The position numbers and the translations under genes are program-made. This document shows positions 10,427-23,568 of a DNA stretch of 64,000 nucleotides, piece after piece; position 1 is the first letter of the stretch, and the number at the start of each line of letters is the position of its first letter. Source of the stretch: Episyrphus balteatus (taxonomy: Eukaryota > Arthropoda > Insecta > Diptera > Syrphidae); NCBI RefSeq assembly GCF_945859705.1, contig NC_079136.1:111930028-111994027 (forward strand), in the 5' to 3' direction. The notes under the pieces are model-generated. The model was given only the letters and a program-made list of their open reading frames with translations. It ran no database searches and had not been told where the DNA came from.

Positions 10427-10674
10427 CGTTTTAAAAATTTCCCTTCGTTGATGAGTACTACTTTTTGTTTTTACTTGCAGTTATTTTTGGAAAAGTATTT
10501 TTGGAACATTCCATAACACATTTTTGTCAATATTCACTCCGACCACCTGACATACTGAATTTAACATATTTTTATGACGCAGTTAAATTTAAATAATTTC
10601 TTTCTAGACACCTTGAAAGTACAAAATTGTTTTTAATCGATTTATAGCACCACAAAATAATCTTTTTCTTTTTA

Positions 10675-10824
10675 AGCCTGGTACGCTGCTCGCGCTAAAT
10701 TTTAGCTTCCATACAAATTATCGAAAATTTTTAGCCGAGATAAAATGGATCCCATACAAGTTATCGATAACTTGTATGGGAATTTTATCTCAGCTAAATT
10801 TTAGCGCGAGCAGCGTACCAGGCT
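10675..10824 (+). mobile_element. MITE, AGCCTGGTACGCTGC family, copy 1
   Basis: 150 bp, almost entirely two inverted arms (AGCCTGGTACGCTGCTCGCG and complement) around a TTATCGATAA centre. Flanked by TTA on both sides. Another complete copy is at 28167-28316, and a diverged one at about 38064-38300. Confidence 0.8.
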
Positions 10825-11278
10825 TTACAGCAATAAACGGTAATTAGTTGATACTGGACATGATCTGTCGCGTCGTTCGATCAAAGCAAAATTTGATTTC
10901 ACATGAGAAAGCAAACAAAACTCCCCTCGATACAACCATCTCACCACATAACAGAAAAAATATATGTAGAGTGTAGACTTTTGTTCCGTTCCGGTTTTTT
11001 CATTTTTCTCCATATTCTCGTTTGACAGCTGTAGCTAGACTGCTTTTTTTTTGCGTGAAATCTCGGCTTGTCAGTTGTTCTCTGTTCAAAGAGATCACAA
11101 AAAACATTTTTTTTACATTTTAGTTTTTAGTTATTTTATTAAGCAAAAATTTATAAAATTTATTATTTATTTTAATTGTTAAATATTCATTCTATATATT
11201 ACATATATATTTCAAAAAATACATCTTGATATATTGTATAAATCGATTAAAAGAAACACCTCACTGACAGAAAAATCC

Positions 11279-14200
11279 ATGAAGATGGAGGCGGTTGAAA
11301 TAAAAACTGAACCGTTGGATGAATATTTCAATCAAATTCCTCAAGAAGAAGTCATAATTAAATGTAAGTAAACTTAATTTTCGTATTAACAAAAACAGTT
11401 TAATCAAATTTTATCTGAATGAATGAAAATATATTCGGCCATTGACGATTTTTATTTGTAAAAGAATGCTTTGCATTGACAGTAATTTCGTTAACAGTAT
11501 ATCGTGTTTTTACACTTGTCAGTTTCATTTTGTGAATGGAATTGCTTCCTAAAAATTAATATTCTATGAAAACTCTGGAAAAAATTTATTTATGGTAAAT
11601 TAGTTTTATCAAATAAAGATTTATTTTTTTTTGTATTTTAATAAAAATAAGAAAACAACCCTAGATGACGTCTGTCTGCTTTAGAAGACCTTTGTATTGG
11701 AAACTTGTGGATGTCACAATTTGGCATTGATGCATTATTGCATTATTTGGTTTTGACTTCGGATAATGAAGGAGTTGTTCTCTTTCAATGATGAGTAGAG
11801 TAGAACTTTTCGCAAATCCTTAAGATTGTTTGCGAGTTTAGGAGTAAAACTATCGCTGCTCTAATATTTCCCAGCAGCATAGCTTTAACTCATGAATATA
11901 CTTCTTTTGAGGGTTGTGCTGAATTTCTGTAATCACGCCAACATTATTTTTTGCCATAACTAATTTCTTCTGAATCTTATTTTAATTTTATTGTGGACAA
12001 AAAAGATTTGTTTGCCCCAAAGCACACTATTTTCAACAGAGATTTTGATCACCAAATGTATTGAAAAGATTAGGAACTTCCTCCCTTGCTAAGACTTTAC
12101 GTTCACGTGCTTCTATTGATGATATTCGTGTTGATTCTAATATCATAAATGAAGTACCTATTTTAAAATAACTTTTCCCACAACATGCTGATAATAAATT
12201 AAGGAAATAGGATGTTAATGTAGTAACGTTGTGACGAAATGGTTAGAGGTTCGAGATTATATATGCAGGAGGTTGCCCTCAGAGAGGGGTTCTATCAACC
12301 TTGCTGTGGAGTATTGTTGTAGATGACCTACTAGAAAGTCTAACTTCCCCAGGAACTCGCATACGCTGTGTCGGTTTTGCCGATGACAGAGTAATAACAG
12401 CCAGTGGGAAGTTTGAAGGAACTCTGCCATATTATTCAAGGAGCATTGAAAAGCATTAGGAAATGGTGTCTATCGGCTGGACTAAACATCAATCCTACCA
12501 AAATAACGATAATACCATTTACAAAAAAAAAGACTTCTTCCCCGTATGAAGCCTTTAAGCTGGAGAAGTCTACGAAGACTTAATGATATGCAAAAGATTA
12601 GCAAGCAATTCATGGAACTGCAAACCTACACATATATGTACATTCCAAGATGGATGTACACCATGAAAGAGGATATTCTAAATCTAACTCCACTCAAAAT
12701 AGCAATTGAAAATGCTACTATGGAAGCAATCATGAGATTTGCCAAAGAAGGGAATGGAGCTGGAAAATGCGTAGGCAACAGAGAAAGAGACTTCCTCTCC
12801 AGATCTTTAGAAGAAAACTTCTTTGACTTTCCAAGTACTAATGGATCAAGTAAGTTTCAGAATGAAGTTAATGCCATTGTAAAATGTGCAGAAATAAACA
12901 TCGAATTAAATAACCGGAACAAAAACATTGCCATTATGTCTGATAGTCAAGCTGCCCTATGAAATCAAATCCAAGCTAGCATTGAAGTGTATAGAAAAAC
13001 TTAACGAACGAACCTCAGGTTAATCACTAGTCTCCTCACAGGCCACTGTAAACTAAAAAGACACCTAAATATTTTGAGCCTAGTAAAAAGTGCAACATGT
13101 AGTTGCAATTCACTAGTACACCAAAGATTCAAACACCTGGGTTGCTACCACACCGAAGAGGAGCGATAATTACACTTTTTGAAAAAATAAGGAGCTGTAA
13201 CATGAGGAACAAACTTAGGTAGCTTAAAAGAGAGGCACAATAGAACATATAGGTCGTGTGTGCATCGCACACCCCAAATATCAATCAATCAGTGGTATTT
13301 CTTCTTATGAGGAATTGAAAAGATTTTTAATTGCGTGCCTGTGTTGCATCATTGTCTTCACTTTGCGTCAAGTTACTTCATTGAAAAGGAAAAATGAATT
13401 TTTAAGCCTGACAGAGTATATGATACAAATTCAACTAGATTACTATCCTCACACCTAATTTTCAGAAAACTTTGTCTAGGGAATATGAGGGACTTGTTGC
13501 GAAGTAAATAGTTCCAGAAACCATTAAAAATATCTGAGAATTTGATGATTGGATGATTATTTTGCGATGGCATGGACTTTTTTTTTGAAAGGCCGTTACA
13601 AAAGACGAATTCCTATTGAATTTTATTTAAAAAAAAAATAAACGATTTTTTTTTTTTTTTTTTTTTTGAGATGGATAAGGAACAGATTGAAGAGTATTTT
13701 TTAGAAGTCCATATATGTAGGTAGAAAAACATCAGGGCTAGAAAGGAATTCATCATTAAGTTGAGACTTTTCATTAGACAAGGAGAAGAAGATTTATGCT
13801 AGGGACACATGCAATTTTTCAGTCGCAGAAATGGATCACAATGATTTCAATGCCTGTGAACACACATGCTTCTCGCGATTAAAAATTTGAAAACTGTCCC
13901 CATTGTCCAGAAAAGCAAACAAATTGGCAATTTTTTGGGTTTAATTTGAATTCTCGTTATTAAAAAAGTGAGAGGTTAAATAGCCCCCTGAATACAATGG
14001 TGTAGCTGTGGCTGTAGCGCAATATGAAAAATTCCCAACTTTTTGCTCAGCTGCCGCCAACTTTTGTTGTTGTTTCCCTCAGTAAAATTTTGACAATACT
14101 ACAAGCCACAGCTACACCATTGTATTCAGCCAGTAACCATCGAAATTTCGTTCATATGAAAAAAAAAGACTGGATCATTTAGTATGTACATACATATATG

Positions 14201-17200
14201 ATTGATTTCAGTTTCAATAAAATAGAGTAGTTGGTAAAGGAACTTGCAAAGTTCCTTAAATTTTAGAAGAGAACCGAAATATTCTGTCTGCGGAAGATCC
14301 TGACTGAAATAAATTTTCAAACATTCTACAACTTTAGTTGTGCAGAGTGCAGAGGAAATTAAGTCTTGAGTCGAAAACACGCAAAAAAGAAGGGCATGGA
14401 GATAAAGAGAAAGCCTGAGTAAATATTGCTATATTTACCGAATATTAAAAAAAATAGATATTTTTGGGGAAAGTGCAAATACCATGTTTAATCGAAAAAA
14501 CGACAGAGTGTGTGGTTGAAGTAAAATTAAAATGTATTGTATGAGTATAAAGATGCCTTTCTAAGGATTGTACTTTATATTATATGAACAAAAAAAAAAT
14601 AGAAAAGAAAATCGCATGCCAAGCTGTTAAACGTTTGTGGTTGCTTTCGACAGAAACTTAATATTTACCTAAAATGTATATATAATTACATAATTGAAGA
14701 TTAATTTTATTATATTCACATAATATGTTTGACTTAAAACTCGGCCAGCAAATAATATATTTCAACGTTAAAGTTTTAAAATAATTTTAAAATAATTTAT
14801 TCAACAGCTGAAAATGAAATGGATTATAATTGCCCATTAGACATACATTGCAGGGAACCTGAAGTACAAATAAATGAAGGATTGGTAAGTTTTTTTTTTT
14901 ATTTGGTGAGTTTTTCCCATAACAAAAAAAATCAATCCTTATTTCTTTACTTCCAGCTGGATATAAAAGTTGAAATCACAAAAGAACCAGAAGAACCAAC
15001 CACACCAAAGCGATCTCCAAAAGAAGATTGGCTCCGCGAAGAAACAAACTCTGACATTGATTGTAATCATTGTAAATTTTGTAATATGTTCTTTAAAAGT
15101 CGCACAACTCTCAAACTCCATGAAAGAAATTGCCCTCAAAAAAATGATTGTAGATTATGTGGTCAGAAATTTATAACATCTTATGCACTTAATACGCATT
15201 TGAATAAAGTCCATAACCGGGATGCTGACTATGTTTCTCCACAAAAAGATATAAAAAGATGCAAATTAGGTCGACCTCCTAATATCGACAGTGGTAATCA
15301 GAATTACATATGTGATGTAAGTTCTTCAATTGATTTATTATTTTCATTCATTATTATATTACTGTTTGTTTGGTTTTAGATATGTAATTTAAAATTTGCA
15401 AATTCAAGAGACCTGAATAATCATATAAAAAAGCATAATACCTGCCAGCAATGCGGAGAACATTTTAAATCATATGATGATGTTAAGCAGCATATTTGTG
15501 AAAATGCTCCCGTAAAAGAAGAAGGTGTGCAGAAAATTCGTATATTATTTTGTTGTAATATAATTTTAGCTGAACATTTTGTGTTATATTTTTTTCAGTT
15601 CAAAGTGATACTGAGACTCCAACAAAAAAAATATTTAAAGCAACAAAGAGCATGGGTAATTTTAGAGTTAACTTTAAAAAAGGAAAATATTATAATTATA
15701 ACTTGACTTTTTCAGTTGTAATTCCAGGCGAGCAAGCTCATACTCCGGTTAAGTTGAGCGCCAAAGCTAAAAATGGTAAGTTTTTCAACTTACTGAACTT
15801 GAAGTTAATAATGCAATATTTGTTGGGAAAAAGCTATGTTTTTCAATTAAAAATTCCTACGCTTTAAATCATCTCATCTATTGGGGAAGAGTTCGAGGCT
15901 TCTTCCACAATTACGCTTCAAAGCAAATTGTAGCATGACCCAGTCTATAAACTAGGCCGAACCATTTTTTCTATTTATTTTTTTTCAATGCCTTGTATGT
16001 TAATATAATTTAATAGAACTTATTTCTTATCTTTCAGCGAGACCAAAAAAACGGAAATCGCGAGTGTTATCCCAGAAAAATTCAATTGAAGCTTCTTGTA
16101 AGTCTGCATTCACAAAATAAAATTGAAAAAACATATCATTCTTAAATAATACTTAATTTGTACAGCTGACACCGAAAATGGAAATATTTCATCGTATAAT
16201 TCAAGTCCTAAAAGTGGTTTTTCAGTCGTAACAAAAGATACTGATTTTGAAGCATTCGCCCAACAAATGATGAAGGGACTTACAGATATTCCTGAATGTA
16301 ATATAATCAAATAATTTATTTTGTTGTGAAATATTTTAAATGATTTTCTTTCTACAGCTTCGCCCAAATTTAAAAAATCTGAACCAATATCAGACCGGAT
16401 TTTAAGAAAATTGCAAATTTCGACTGAAGGAGGTAAATGAAGAAGTGATTATTTTTTTTTCAATCATTAGTTTGATTTCTTATTTCCAGATAATAAAAGT
16501 AATGATTGTGTACAAAGTGAACTTACTACAAAAGCCGAATCAAATACAAATACAGGTAAGAGCACAAATAAAAAATTAATATTTACTTTATTTAAGTTAA
16601 CTATTGTATCGAAATTTTAGTTAAACATTTTTTAATTCGCATACCATTTTTTACCTTAAGCTAGGCATCGCAAATTTTAACATTTGCTTTAATATTATTT
16701 ATTCTCTTTGTAGCTGATAATGTTATTGTAGATTCCGAGGGAAACGTTTACACAATTTTAAAAGAAAATTTTGTAAGTGAAACACCATTTATCAAAGAAG
16801 AACCCATCGATGATTTCTCCGGACCAGATGAAGAACCAGCCGAACCAAAAATGCCTTCCCCATTACCTTACATAAAAGATGAGCCGCCAGATGAACCAGT
16901 TACTGCTGCAGATTCTACTGATTTACTATTAGAAGAACTATTTGATCGAAAGGTCAAATCAATTGCAAAAGTACGCCAAACTAAATTTCCACTCAATCCA
17001 TCCTTCGAAACCAACGGTTTAGGTTTCAAAGTAAAAAAAGAAATCACCGCTCAAAAGCCTTCTGATTTCGAAAGCAAAACACAAAAATTAAATTTCGATT
17101 CGCCAAAAGGCAAAAAACGTTCCTTTAAAAATAAATGTGCACGAAATGTAATCATAAAAAAGAAAAGCCTTGTTCACCTATCCCCGCATGTTTCCAGAAG

Positions 17201-20200
17201 GAAAGCACTTCCTCATAAAATTAAAGAAGAGATTTTGGAAAATATTATACCAGCTTCAGAAAATAGCAATCAAAATAAGGGTAGAAATCGGGTATCAAAA
17301 CAACAATCACGTAAAAAATTATTCCCCCCAAAGGTGTCACCTAAAAAGGATTCACCTAAAAGAATTCTACCTACATTGAAAGATAAAAATTCCGGCGAAA
17401 TTTTTGCATCTAAAAAAGAACTTTTACAACATCGACGCAAACAAACACTTTCAGCATTGAAAGTAGCTCAAAAAGAAATAAAAAAAGAATTGCTACCCAT
17501 AAATGGCGATGGGGCTGAATTTTTAAAATTTTTAAACGCTAATGCAATTCTAGCCGATGTGAACTCTTCTGCATGTAAGATTAATGCTGCGGGCGATGGA
17601 ACTTGCCTCTCTACCGATATAAAATGTTCAACAGTTGTAACTGCTTCAAATCAAGAAAATATAAACATAGGAGGCGATGTTTCTCTAAAACATGATGATG
17701 ACAATGAAACCGCTGACGCAGAGTTAAAGATCTTAATAAAAGAAGAAATCGTCGACAATATTTCATCAAAACCTGACGATTCTAATCAGCCACCAATTAC
17801 AATGCCTGACATTCCTTTAGATGGTGATTTTGATTTTGAAGAAATAATACAGTCAAATAAGCTTCCAAATTTCAACAACGTCAACCAAGTTATCCAAACT
17901 CTCACAGAAGAATATAAGAAAGCAGAAAATGTTATACTAAAAGAGCCAGCTCCTCCTCCAGTTAATGAAGCAAGTGAGGTTGTTGAGAGTCAGCCCTCAA
18001 TACAATCTGCTGAAATTCTTGATGAACGAAATAGACCTGGTTCATTATTTTTTCCAATGCTGGATGATACTCAAATCTATAGTATGGTAGCTAACTCGTT
18101 AAATGAAAAATACCGTTACGTATGGATTTGCCCCCTGTGTCCAAGGCAGTATTATCAAGTGCGCCCATTCAAAAAACACCTTTTGACTATCCATTACCGA
18201 ACTACAGAGGAACTTGAGGGAAAAACTTTTGAATTAAGACCTGAATTGGTTTTTGAATCTGCTCCTGGTAAGAGTTTTTTTTTAAATAGTTATTTTGCAA
18301 TTAATTTAGTTTTTCCATATTTAGATGAAACATTTTGTCACTTATGTCATGTTACACTCGCCGACAATGCCTCCCTAATAAAACATAAAATAGAACTCCA
18401 CCAAGAAGAAGATCTCACTCAAACGCAGAAGAAAAAATCAATGCTACATAAATGTTACATTTGCAGTAAAGTGTGTTCGACGCGAGGCTTATTAGCAGAA
18501 CATATGAAATCGGATTGTGGCAAGAATCCACAACACGCGTGTAATGTATGCGACAAAAAATTCCATACAAAAAGTACTTTAACTTTACACAAAACTATGC
18601 ACACTGGAGAATTGCCACATTCGTGTGGATATTGTCAGAAAAGATTCCGTACAAGAGGTCAGCTAACAGTGCATACGCGGACGCATACTGGAGAAAAACC
18701 ATTTCCCTGTAAAGTGAGTTGCGATAAAATTTTCATTTTATTTCGATTATTGCAAAAAATTTTTGTATCAACACTAATTTTTCTTCGTAGTTAAACAGTC
18801 GATTTCTTCATCGAGTGTTATCGCTAACACCAGTACTATTAGTAACGTTAGTACTAAAATCGTATCAACTCATTTCTTAACCAAGTACTAAGCCCTAGTA
18901 CTGTAGAACTAGGTACTATATAGCTAATCAAAATCAACTAGTGCCTGTTTATTATACAAATTACATACTAAAGTAACGGCCAATTTCTTCACAAAAATTC
19001 TAAGCAAGCTAAGTACCCGGCCCAACTAGATCAGGTACTACCACTAGTACTCATTCCTAAGGATAAGTTAGTGTCCGAGCATTTCTTCACATATATATAG
19101 GATCCGCTTTAAATTCGCAAGAGGGTACTTAGAACTAGTACATACATATAAAATTGGTCTGACAATATTTTGATGTGTGACATATTTTATTTTGATACGT
19201 ATTTAGGGGGACAGTAAAACAAAAATAGAAAAAATATTAAAAAATAAAAAGACTAAAAAAAAATAAAAAAAAAGGTCATGAAACTCAACAAGAAGCAGAC
19301 AAGCAAAAGAAATTCGATGAGTTTTGTCAAGAACGAATTCATGAGTGCTTTTAAATTGGTAAATGTAGACAAGACTGAGTAACAGGGGTCAGGTTTAAAA
19401 ACTTAGAGATCCATTGCAAGTAGCCTGTTTAAGGTCCATATGTGCCCTTAATTATGAAAGTGGACTAAGTCACTCCTAAAAATGGCATCAAATCTAGCCT
19501 AAAAATAATTATTATTTAAAAGGTAAAGTTTATTTGAAAGCGAAATTGCAGTAAGTAAACTTCTTTATTGCTCCTCTAGCGATTTCATAAAAGAAATATA
19601 ATTGAATCGTTATAAGAAAATTATTATGTAAGTTTTCTTTTCAAACAATGCAAAAAGTGACTTAGTCCACTTTCATAATCATGGGCACATATATCCAAAC
19701 AAAATTTCTGGTCCAGTTTTCGTTTGCTAAGCTCGTTAAGATCTGTCATCCTTATCTGAGGCTTATCGTTGGTCCATAACTAGAAGTCTTACTCCTACAT
19801 TGGCAGCAGCTGCCAACTTAGCGACTTTCTTATGGCGTTTTCGATTGGCAGTCCGGAAGCGTCCGGAATCATTCTGAAAAAATTTTATTCACACAAAACT
19901 GTCAGTTTTGTACGAATAAAACGTTTTCAGAATGATTCCGGACGCTTCCGGACTGCCAATCGAAAACGCCATTAATTAACTCTAAGGACAGCATCTCAGC
20001 TTAACCGCTCTGAATTTGTCTGAGTTATCCATATCATTTGCTCTCTAACAGTCATATTATTGACTAATTTGAATGTTAGAAGTTGAGAATTTTCACAAAC
20101 TTGGCATTATTATCGAGAGATTTGACATCTAGAAGATAAAATCTTAAATAAAATTTTGATTTTAATTACCAATTGGTCGAGGTACTTCAAAGTTTTGATA

Positions 20201-21721
20201 TAAAACTTGTTTTGAAATTTGTCAATAATATGGGCGTAAGTTATTCTACCTAACTGGAACTAGTCAGATAGAATGAATTCTTCTACTACCTACGTTTGTT
20301 GGGAGTATCCTGGTGTTCCAAACTCCTTGATTGGGGCGGTAGTTGGTAGCACAAACCTAATTTGCTTGACCTGTAGTTCAAGAAAAGTCTTTGCGAAAGA
20401 AAGGGCCGCTATCGAATAGCTCTCTTAAAAAAAAAACATCTAACACTAGACCCCTCCCCCTTGTATACAGTAATCAGACCGATTCTAACATACGGTGTGT
20501 CAGTATGGTGAACTGCTCTAGAAATTAATGCTTATTGTGTTAAACTAAGCAAAGTCCAACGTTCAGCCTGTCTGTGCATAGGAAAAGCACTTCGCACAAC
20601 CCCTTCTAGACTAAATTTGTCACACGAGGACCTCGTTCGCCAAGTTTTCTCTGTAAATCTTCTCGCACTTCGTCCACAGGTAACTCCCGCTCAGCTAGCT
20701 CATCCAAAACCTCACGCAAATTCACTTTAACTTGATTAATGCGAGCTGAATTAATTGCTGAAATCGGAATGACTCGTTCAAAATTGATGATTCGATCCAT
20801 TTTTACACGGAAGGATCAGAAACTGAAGATGTAGTTGATGGAGGTGTATACTCAGATAGACTAAATTTAAGTCTCTCCTTTCGTCTTCCTAATCACTGTA
20901 GCGTGTTCAAGGCGGAACTTTTGGCGATAAAAGAAGTCCTTAAATTAAAGAAAACGTGGTATCAAACAAAGATATCCGTATCTTCTCGGCCTTTAAATTT
21001 CTTGATTCTGTCTACCAATTCAATAACTGCCTTTGACTGTCGATCATCTCTGATGGAGATGGCACAGCAGTTTAACATTCACCTTTGCTGGGAGCCGGGT
21101 CATAGAGACAGTTCAGGAAATTGGAATCGATTCCACACCTTCTCTGTGAATGTTCTGCGTTATCTCAAAGACGTAGGAAGAAAAAATCTCAAAGATTCAT
21201 TGTGGTATCACAACGGACCAATCATGGTCTAAGTGTATCAGCTCTCCTGCTGATAGCCACGTTAACCTAACCTAACCTATACCCCTCCGATTTCATTCAA
21301 ACCATGTTAGTTCCTATTTTTATTCTTCTTTATATTACAGGTTTGTGGTCAACGTTTTACTCATCGTGAAACTCTCATTGCGCATCTCTCTCGTCACATT
21401 GACATGAAACGCTACAAATGTTATGGCTGCGATCAATTCTTTTCCTGCATTTCTGGCCTTAAAACGCACAGAGCGACGCGTCCAGAGACCTGTGGACGCG
21501 TCGAACTCAATGCACGTGCAGTTGGACCGCGAGTTCGAGTTATCAAAGGTAATGTTATCTTCGAACCGCAACCCATATACAATGCAAGACTGGCAAAAAC
21601 TCCGAGGCCCTTTCAGGAATCATATATCCTGGATCATAATTATCATCTTAAAGATCCTAGTCAGACAAAAAAAGTCTCCAAACAGACTGTAAAAAGTGAA
21701 GCTATTGTTGTGGCGCCCTAG
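11279..21721 (+). CDS. C2H2 zinc-finger protein, 13 coding exons
   Basis: Exons that keep one frame: 11279-11363, 14808-14884, 14957-15316, 15380-15524, 15599-15655, 15716-15775, 16038-16097, 16166-16297, 16358-16432, 16490-16555, 16714-18267, 18325-18713, 21341-21721. Total 1146 residues. All junctions are GT-AG. About 11 C2H2 or C2HC fingers: two near 93-139, two near 172-214 (one finger is split by intron 3), one near 845-865, and six from 895 to the C-terminus, with one TGEKP linker. The sixth-to-last junction FPCK|VCGQRF joins exons 12 and 13 within a finger, which supports that splice across 2.6 kb. The middle (exons 5-11) is acidic and Lys/Ser-rich without fingers, with several KxEPxD sites that look like SUMO motifs. 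Probably a nuclear DNA-binding regulator. Start chosen at the first ATG of exon 1; upstream non-coding exons are possible. I cannot name the orthologue. Confidence 0.85.
12268..13000 (+). pseudogene. Decayed I/R1-like LINE fragment in zinc-finger intron 1
   Basis: Reads GGCPQRGVLSTLLWSIVVDD and then CVGFADDRVITAS, the reverse transcriptase core of I/LOA/R1-type LINEs (GFADD catalytic pair). Further on, about 12840-12960, ends with IAIMSDSQAAL, the conserved centre of the RNase H domain such elements carry. Stops and frameshifts lie between. The rest of the intron, to about 13980, is non-coding. Confidence 0.7.
13988..14129. mobile_element. MITE, CTGAATACAATGGTGTAGC family, copy 1
   Basis: 142-bp element with inverted ends of about 24 bp, inside zinc-finger intron 1. 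A second copy, in which the inner part is reversed, is at 57180-57321. Confidence 0.75.
18790..19145. other. Low-complexity AGTACTA-rich stretch in zinc-finger intron 12
   Basis: Contains at least eight AGTAC/GTACT words and four ATTTCTT(C/A)A words about 75-115 bp apart, but no clean period or inverted ends. Non-coding; class unknown. Confidence 0.4.
19438..19690. mobile_element. MITE with ATATGTGCCC ends
   Basis: About 253 bp with inverted ends of about 35 bp (ATGAAAGTGGACTAAGTCAC and complement). No coding capacity. Target duplication not clear. Confidence 0.65.
19833..19971. mobile_element. MITE, TGGCGTTTTCGATTGGCAG family, copy 1
   Basis: 139 bp, two inverted arms of about 45 bp around ACTGTCAGT. 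Flanked by TTA on both sides. A second full copy is at 48999-49137 and a half copy at 56277-56320. Confidence 0.85.
20437..20617 (+). pseudogene. LINE fragment, reverse transcriptase C-terminus
   Basis: Frame reads LYTVIRPILTYGVSVWW and VQRSACLCIGKALRTTPS, the C-terminal part of an I-type LINE reverse transcriptase. It breaks off at 20617 where the MTG2-derived segment starts, and the RNase H part of an element follows at 20799. Confidence 0.65.
20618..20788 (-). pseudogene. Exact 171-bp copy of the last MTG2 exon segment
   Basis: Base-for-base identical to 22006-22176, the last 57 sense codons (325-381) of the MTG2-like gene 1.4 kb to the right, in the same orientation. The stop codon is not included, and flanking bases differ at once on both sides. 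It sits between the two halves of a LINE fragment in intron 12 of the zinc-finger gene. It has no promoter or start of its own and is not a gene. Confidence 0.9.
20799..21231 (+). pseudogene. LINE fragment, RNase H domain
   Basis: Open frame from TEGSETEDVVDGGVYS through SVFKAELLAIKEVL to WEPGHRDSSGNW, the layout of RNase H in I-type LINEs: GS motif, AEL with the catalytic Glu, and the late GH block. Probably the same element as 20437-20617, with the intervening part replaced by the MTG2 copy. Confidence 0.7.
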
Positions 21722-22002
21722 AATTGGGGAAAGTGTTTTTTTTTTTTCATATTCTTTTTTTTTTATTTCATCGAAAAATGTTTGTTTTTTTTTTCTACAG
21801 AAATTGTATATTTTTAATTAGTTTTTAAGCGAAAATTGTTTTAAAATTCCAAAAAAAAAACATTGCATCATTTTATATACTCAACTAAATATATACAAGA
21901 ATCATTTGTTTTCTATTTCTATGAAAAACTAACTTTGTTTTATTTTTATTAAAAACCAATTTATAATTATTAACGACAAAAATTATTCCTAGAATTTGTT
22001 CT

Positions 22003-23271
22003 TTATGTCACACGAGGACCTCGTTCGCCAAGTTTTCTCTGTAAATCTTCTCGCACTTCGTCCACAGGTAACTCCCGCTCAGCTAGCTCATCCAAAACCT
22101 CACGCAAATTCACTTTAACTTGATTAATGCGAGCTGAATTAATTGCTGAAATCGGAATGACTCGTTCAAAATTGATCAGTTTGGTTGGACGAATTTCTTC
22201 AGGACATTCCTTTAGACCTTTTTCTAGATTAACAATAGTTGGATGGTAATCTTCGAGGGCTTTAGTCGCACCATCCATATCCATTTTGTTTACAAGCAAC
22301 ACGCAAGGTTTTTGAAGAAGTGTTTCATCATACAGTTCTAGTTCTTTATTGAGCGCATAGATATTTTCTAAGAAATTGCGTTTTTTGTGTGAAGTACTTA
22401 GCTGAAAGCCGAATATATCTACAATCATGAGAAGCAAACGAGTACGTTCGATGTGCTTGAGAAATTTATGACCCATGCCAAAGTTAGCATGAGCACCTTC
22501 AATCAACCCAGGCAAATCTGCAATGGAGATTGAACGTAAATCTGGATACTCCACAATACCTAATTGTGGACGAATAGTTGTGACTGCAATGAAATACAAA
22601 TAAGAAAAGTCTATGGAATACCTAAAAAATCAAATCTTACAAGGATAAGAAGCAATTTTGGGTTTTGCATTGGAAATTGCTTTCAACAATGTACTTTTCC
22701 CGGCATTTGGGAATCCAACCAAGCCCACATCAGCAATTAACTTTAAATCTAAATTTACAACTCTACTTTGACCAGGCTTGCCAATGAACCCCGTCCCTGT
22801 ACATCCTCCAATACCTCCGCCGGCTGCAATGCAAGTGGATCCTTCTTCATTTAAATCAGCAAGAACTTTTCCTTTGTCATCGATAACTTGCACTCCAACT
22901 GGAACTTCGATTTTTTCGTCCATGCCTCGTCTTCCTAGGATTCGTATCTTACTGCTGTCCTCTCCGGAACTGGCTTTGATCTTTTTTTCTCGTAAATTTC
23001 TCGAAAGGCCTTTGAGTGTTACACCTTCTTTGGCAATGAAATAAACACAACCACCTTGTCCTCCAATGCCTCCGTATTTGGGTACTCCATGACCTCCATG
23101 TCCACCATGGACAGTGAGACGTAGACTATCAATGAAGGTACCGCGAAGGTGAGACCGAATTGCCTGAGAAATAAGGAGTAACAGGAAAAAGGTGGACTAA
23201 AGAATTTTATGAAATTTGGGTAAGTGTACCTTTTTAGGAGTTTTTAAGAGGAAACTGAAGAGTTTCACCAT
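22003..23271 (-). CDS. Mitochondrial ribosome-associated Obg-type GTPase (GTPBP5/MTG2 family)
   Basis: Three exons on the minus strand: 23271-23230, 23163-22641, 22583-22003; introns of 66 and 57 bp; 381 residues. The N-terminus (MVKLFSFLLKTPKK) is basic and hydrophobic, as expected for a mitochondrial presequence. An Obg fold rich in Gly follows (HGGHGGHGVPKYGGIGGQGG; AGGGIGGCTG). GTPase motifs: G1 GFPNAGKST (about 164-172), G2 Thr in TTIRPQLG (about 190), G3 DLPGLIEGAH (211-220), G4 NKMD (287-290), G5 SA (334-335). Family members act in assembly of the large mitochondrial ribosomal subunit. Convergent with the zinc-finger gene, 281 bp apart. The last 57 codons are also found copied at 20618-20788. 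Confidence 0.9.
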
Positions 23272-23568
23272 CGTTATTGTGGAATATAAACACTTTTAAT
23301 CTAGGATTTTTGATATAGGTATAGTTGCAGCCGCGATGCTTGAAATGGGAGCAGCTGTTTATAAATGTCATTTGTTTTGTTTTGATTACTTCTACGAATG
23401 TCATATAAAAAGGGGGACAAAGTGGAAACAAAATCCAACTTTTTTTAAATATTAAGGGCTACTCCACACTCAAGATATATTTGGGTGCGTTTACGTTTCT
23501 ATCTTCTTATTTCGTTTTCTATTTGCTTTTGAATGTGTAATGGGGACTTTTCCCCATAGAAAAATCCT

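Noticed and set aside
15570..15598. Alternative acceptor TTTTAG at 15569 for zinc-finger exon 5
   Set aside because: Using it shifts the frame of the 57-bp exon and breaks the following phase-1 chain; TTTTTTCAG at 15598 fits.
21335..21692. Overlapping frames opposite or beside the last zinc-finger exon
   Set aside because: Only the frame that joins FPCK to VCGQRF keeps zinc-finger spacing; the others are shadows.
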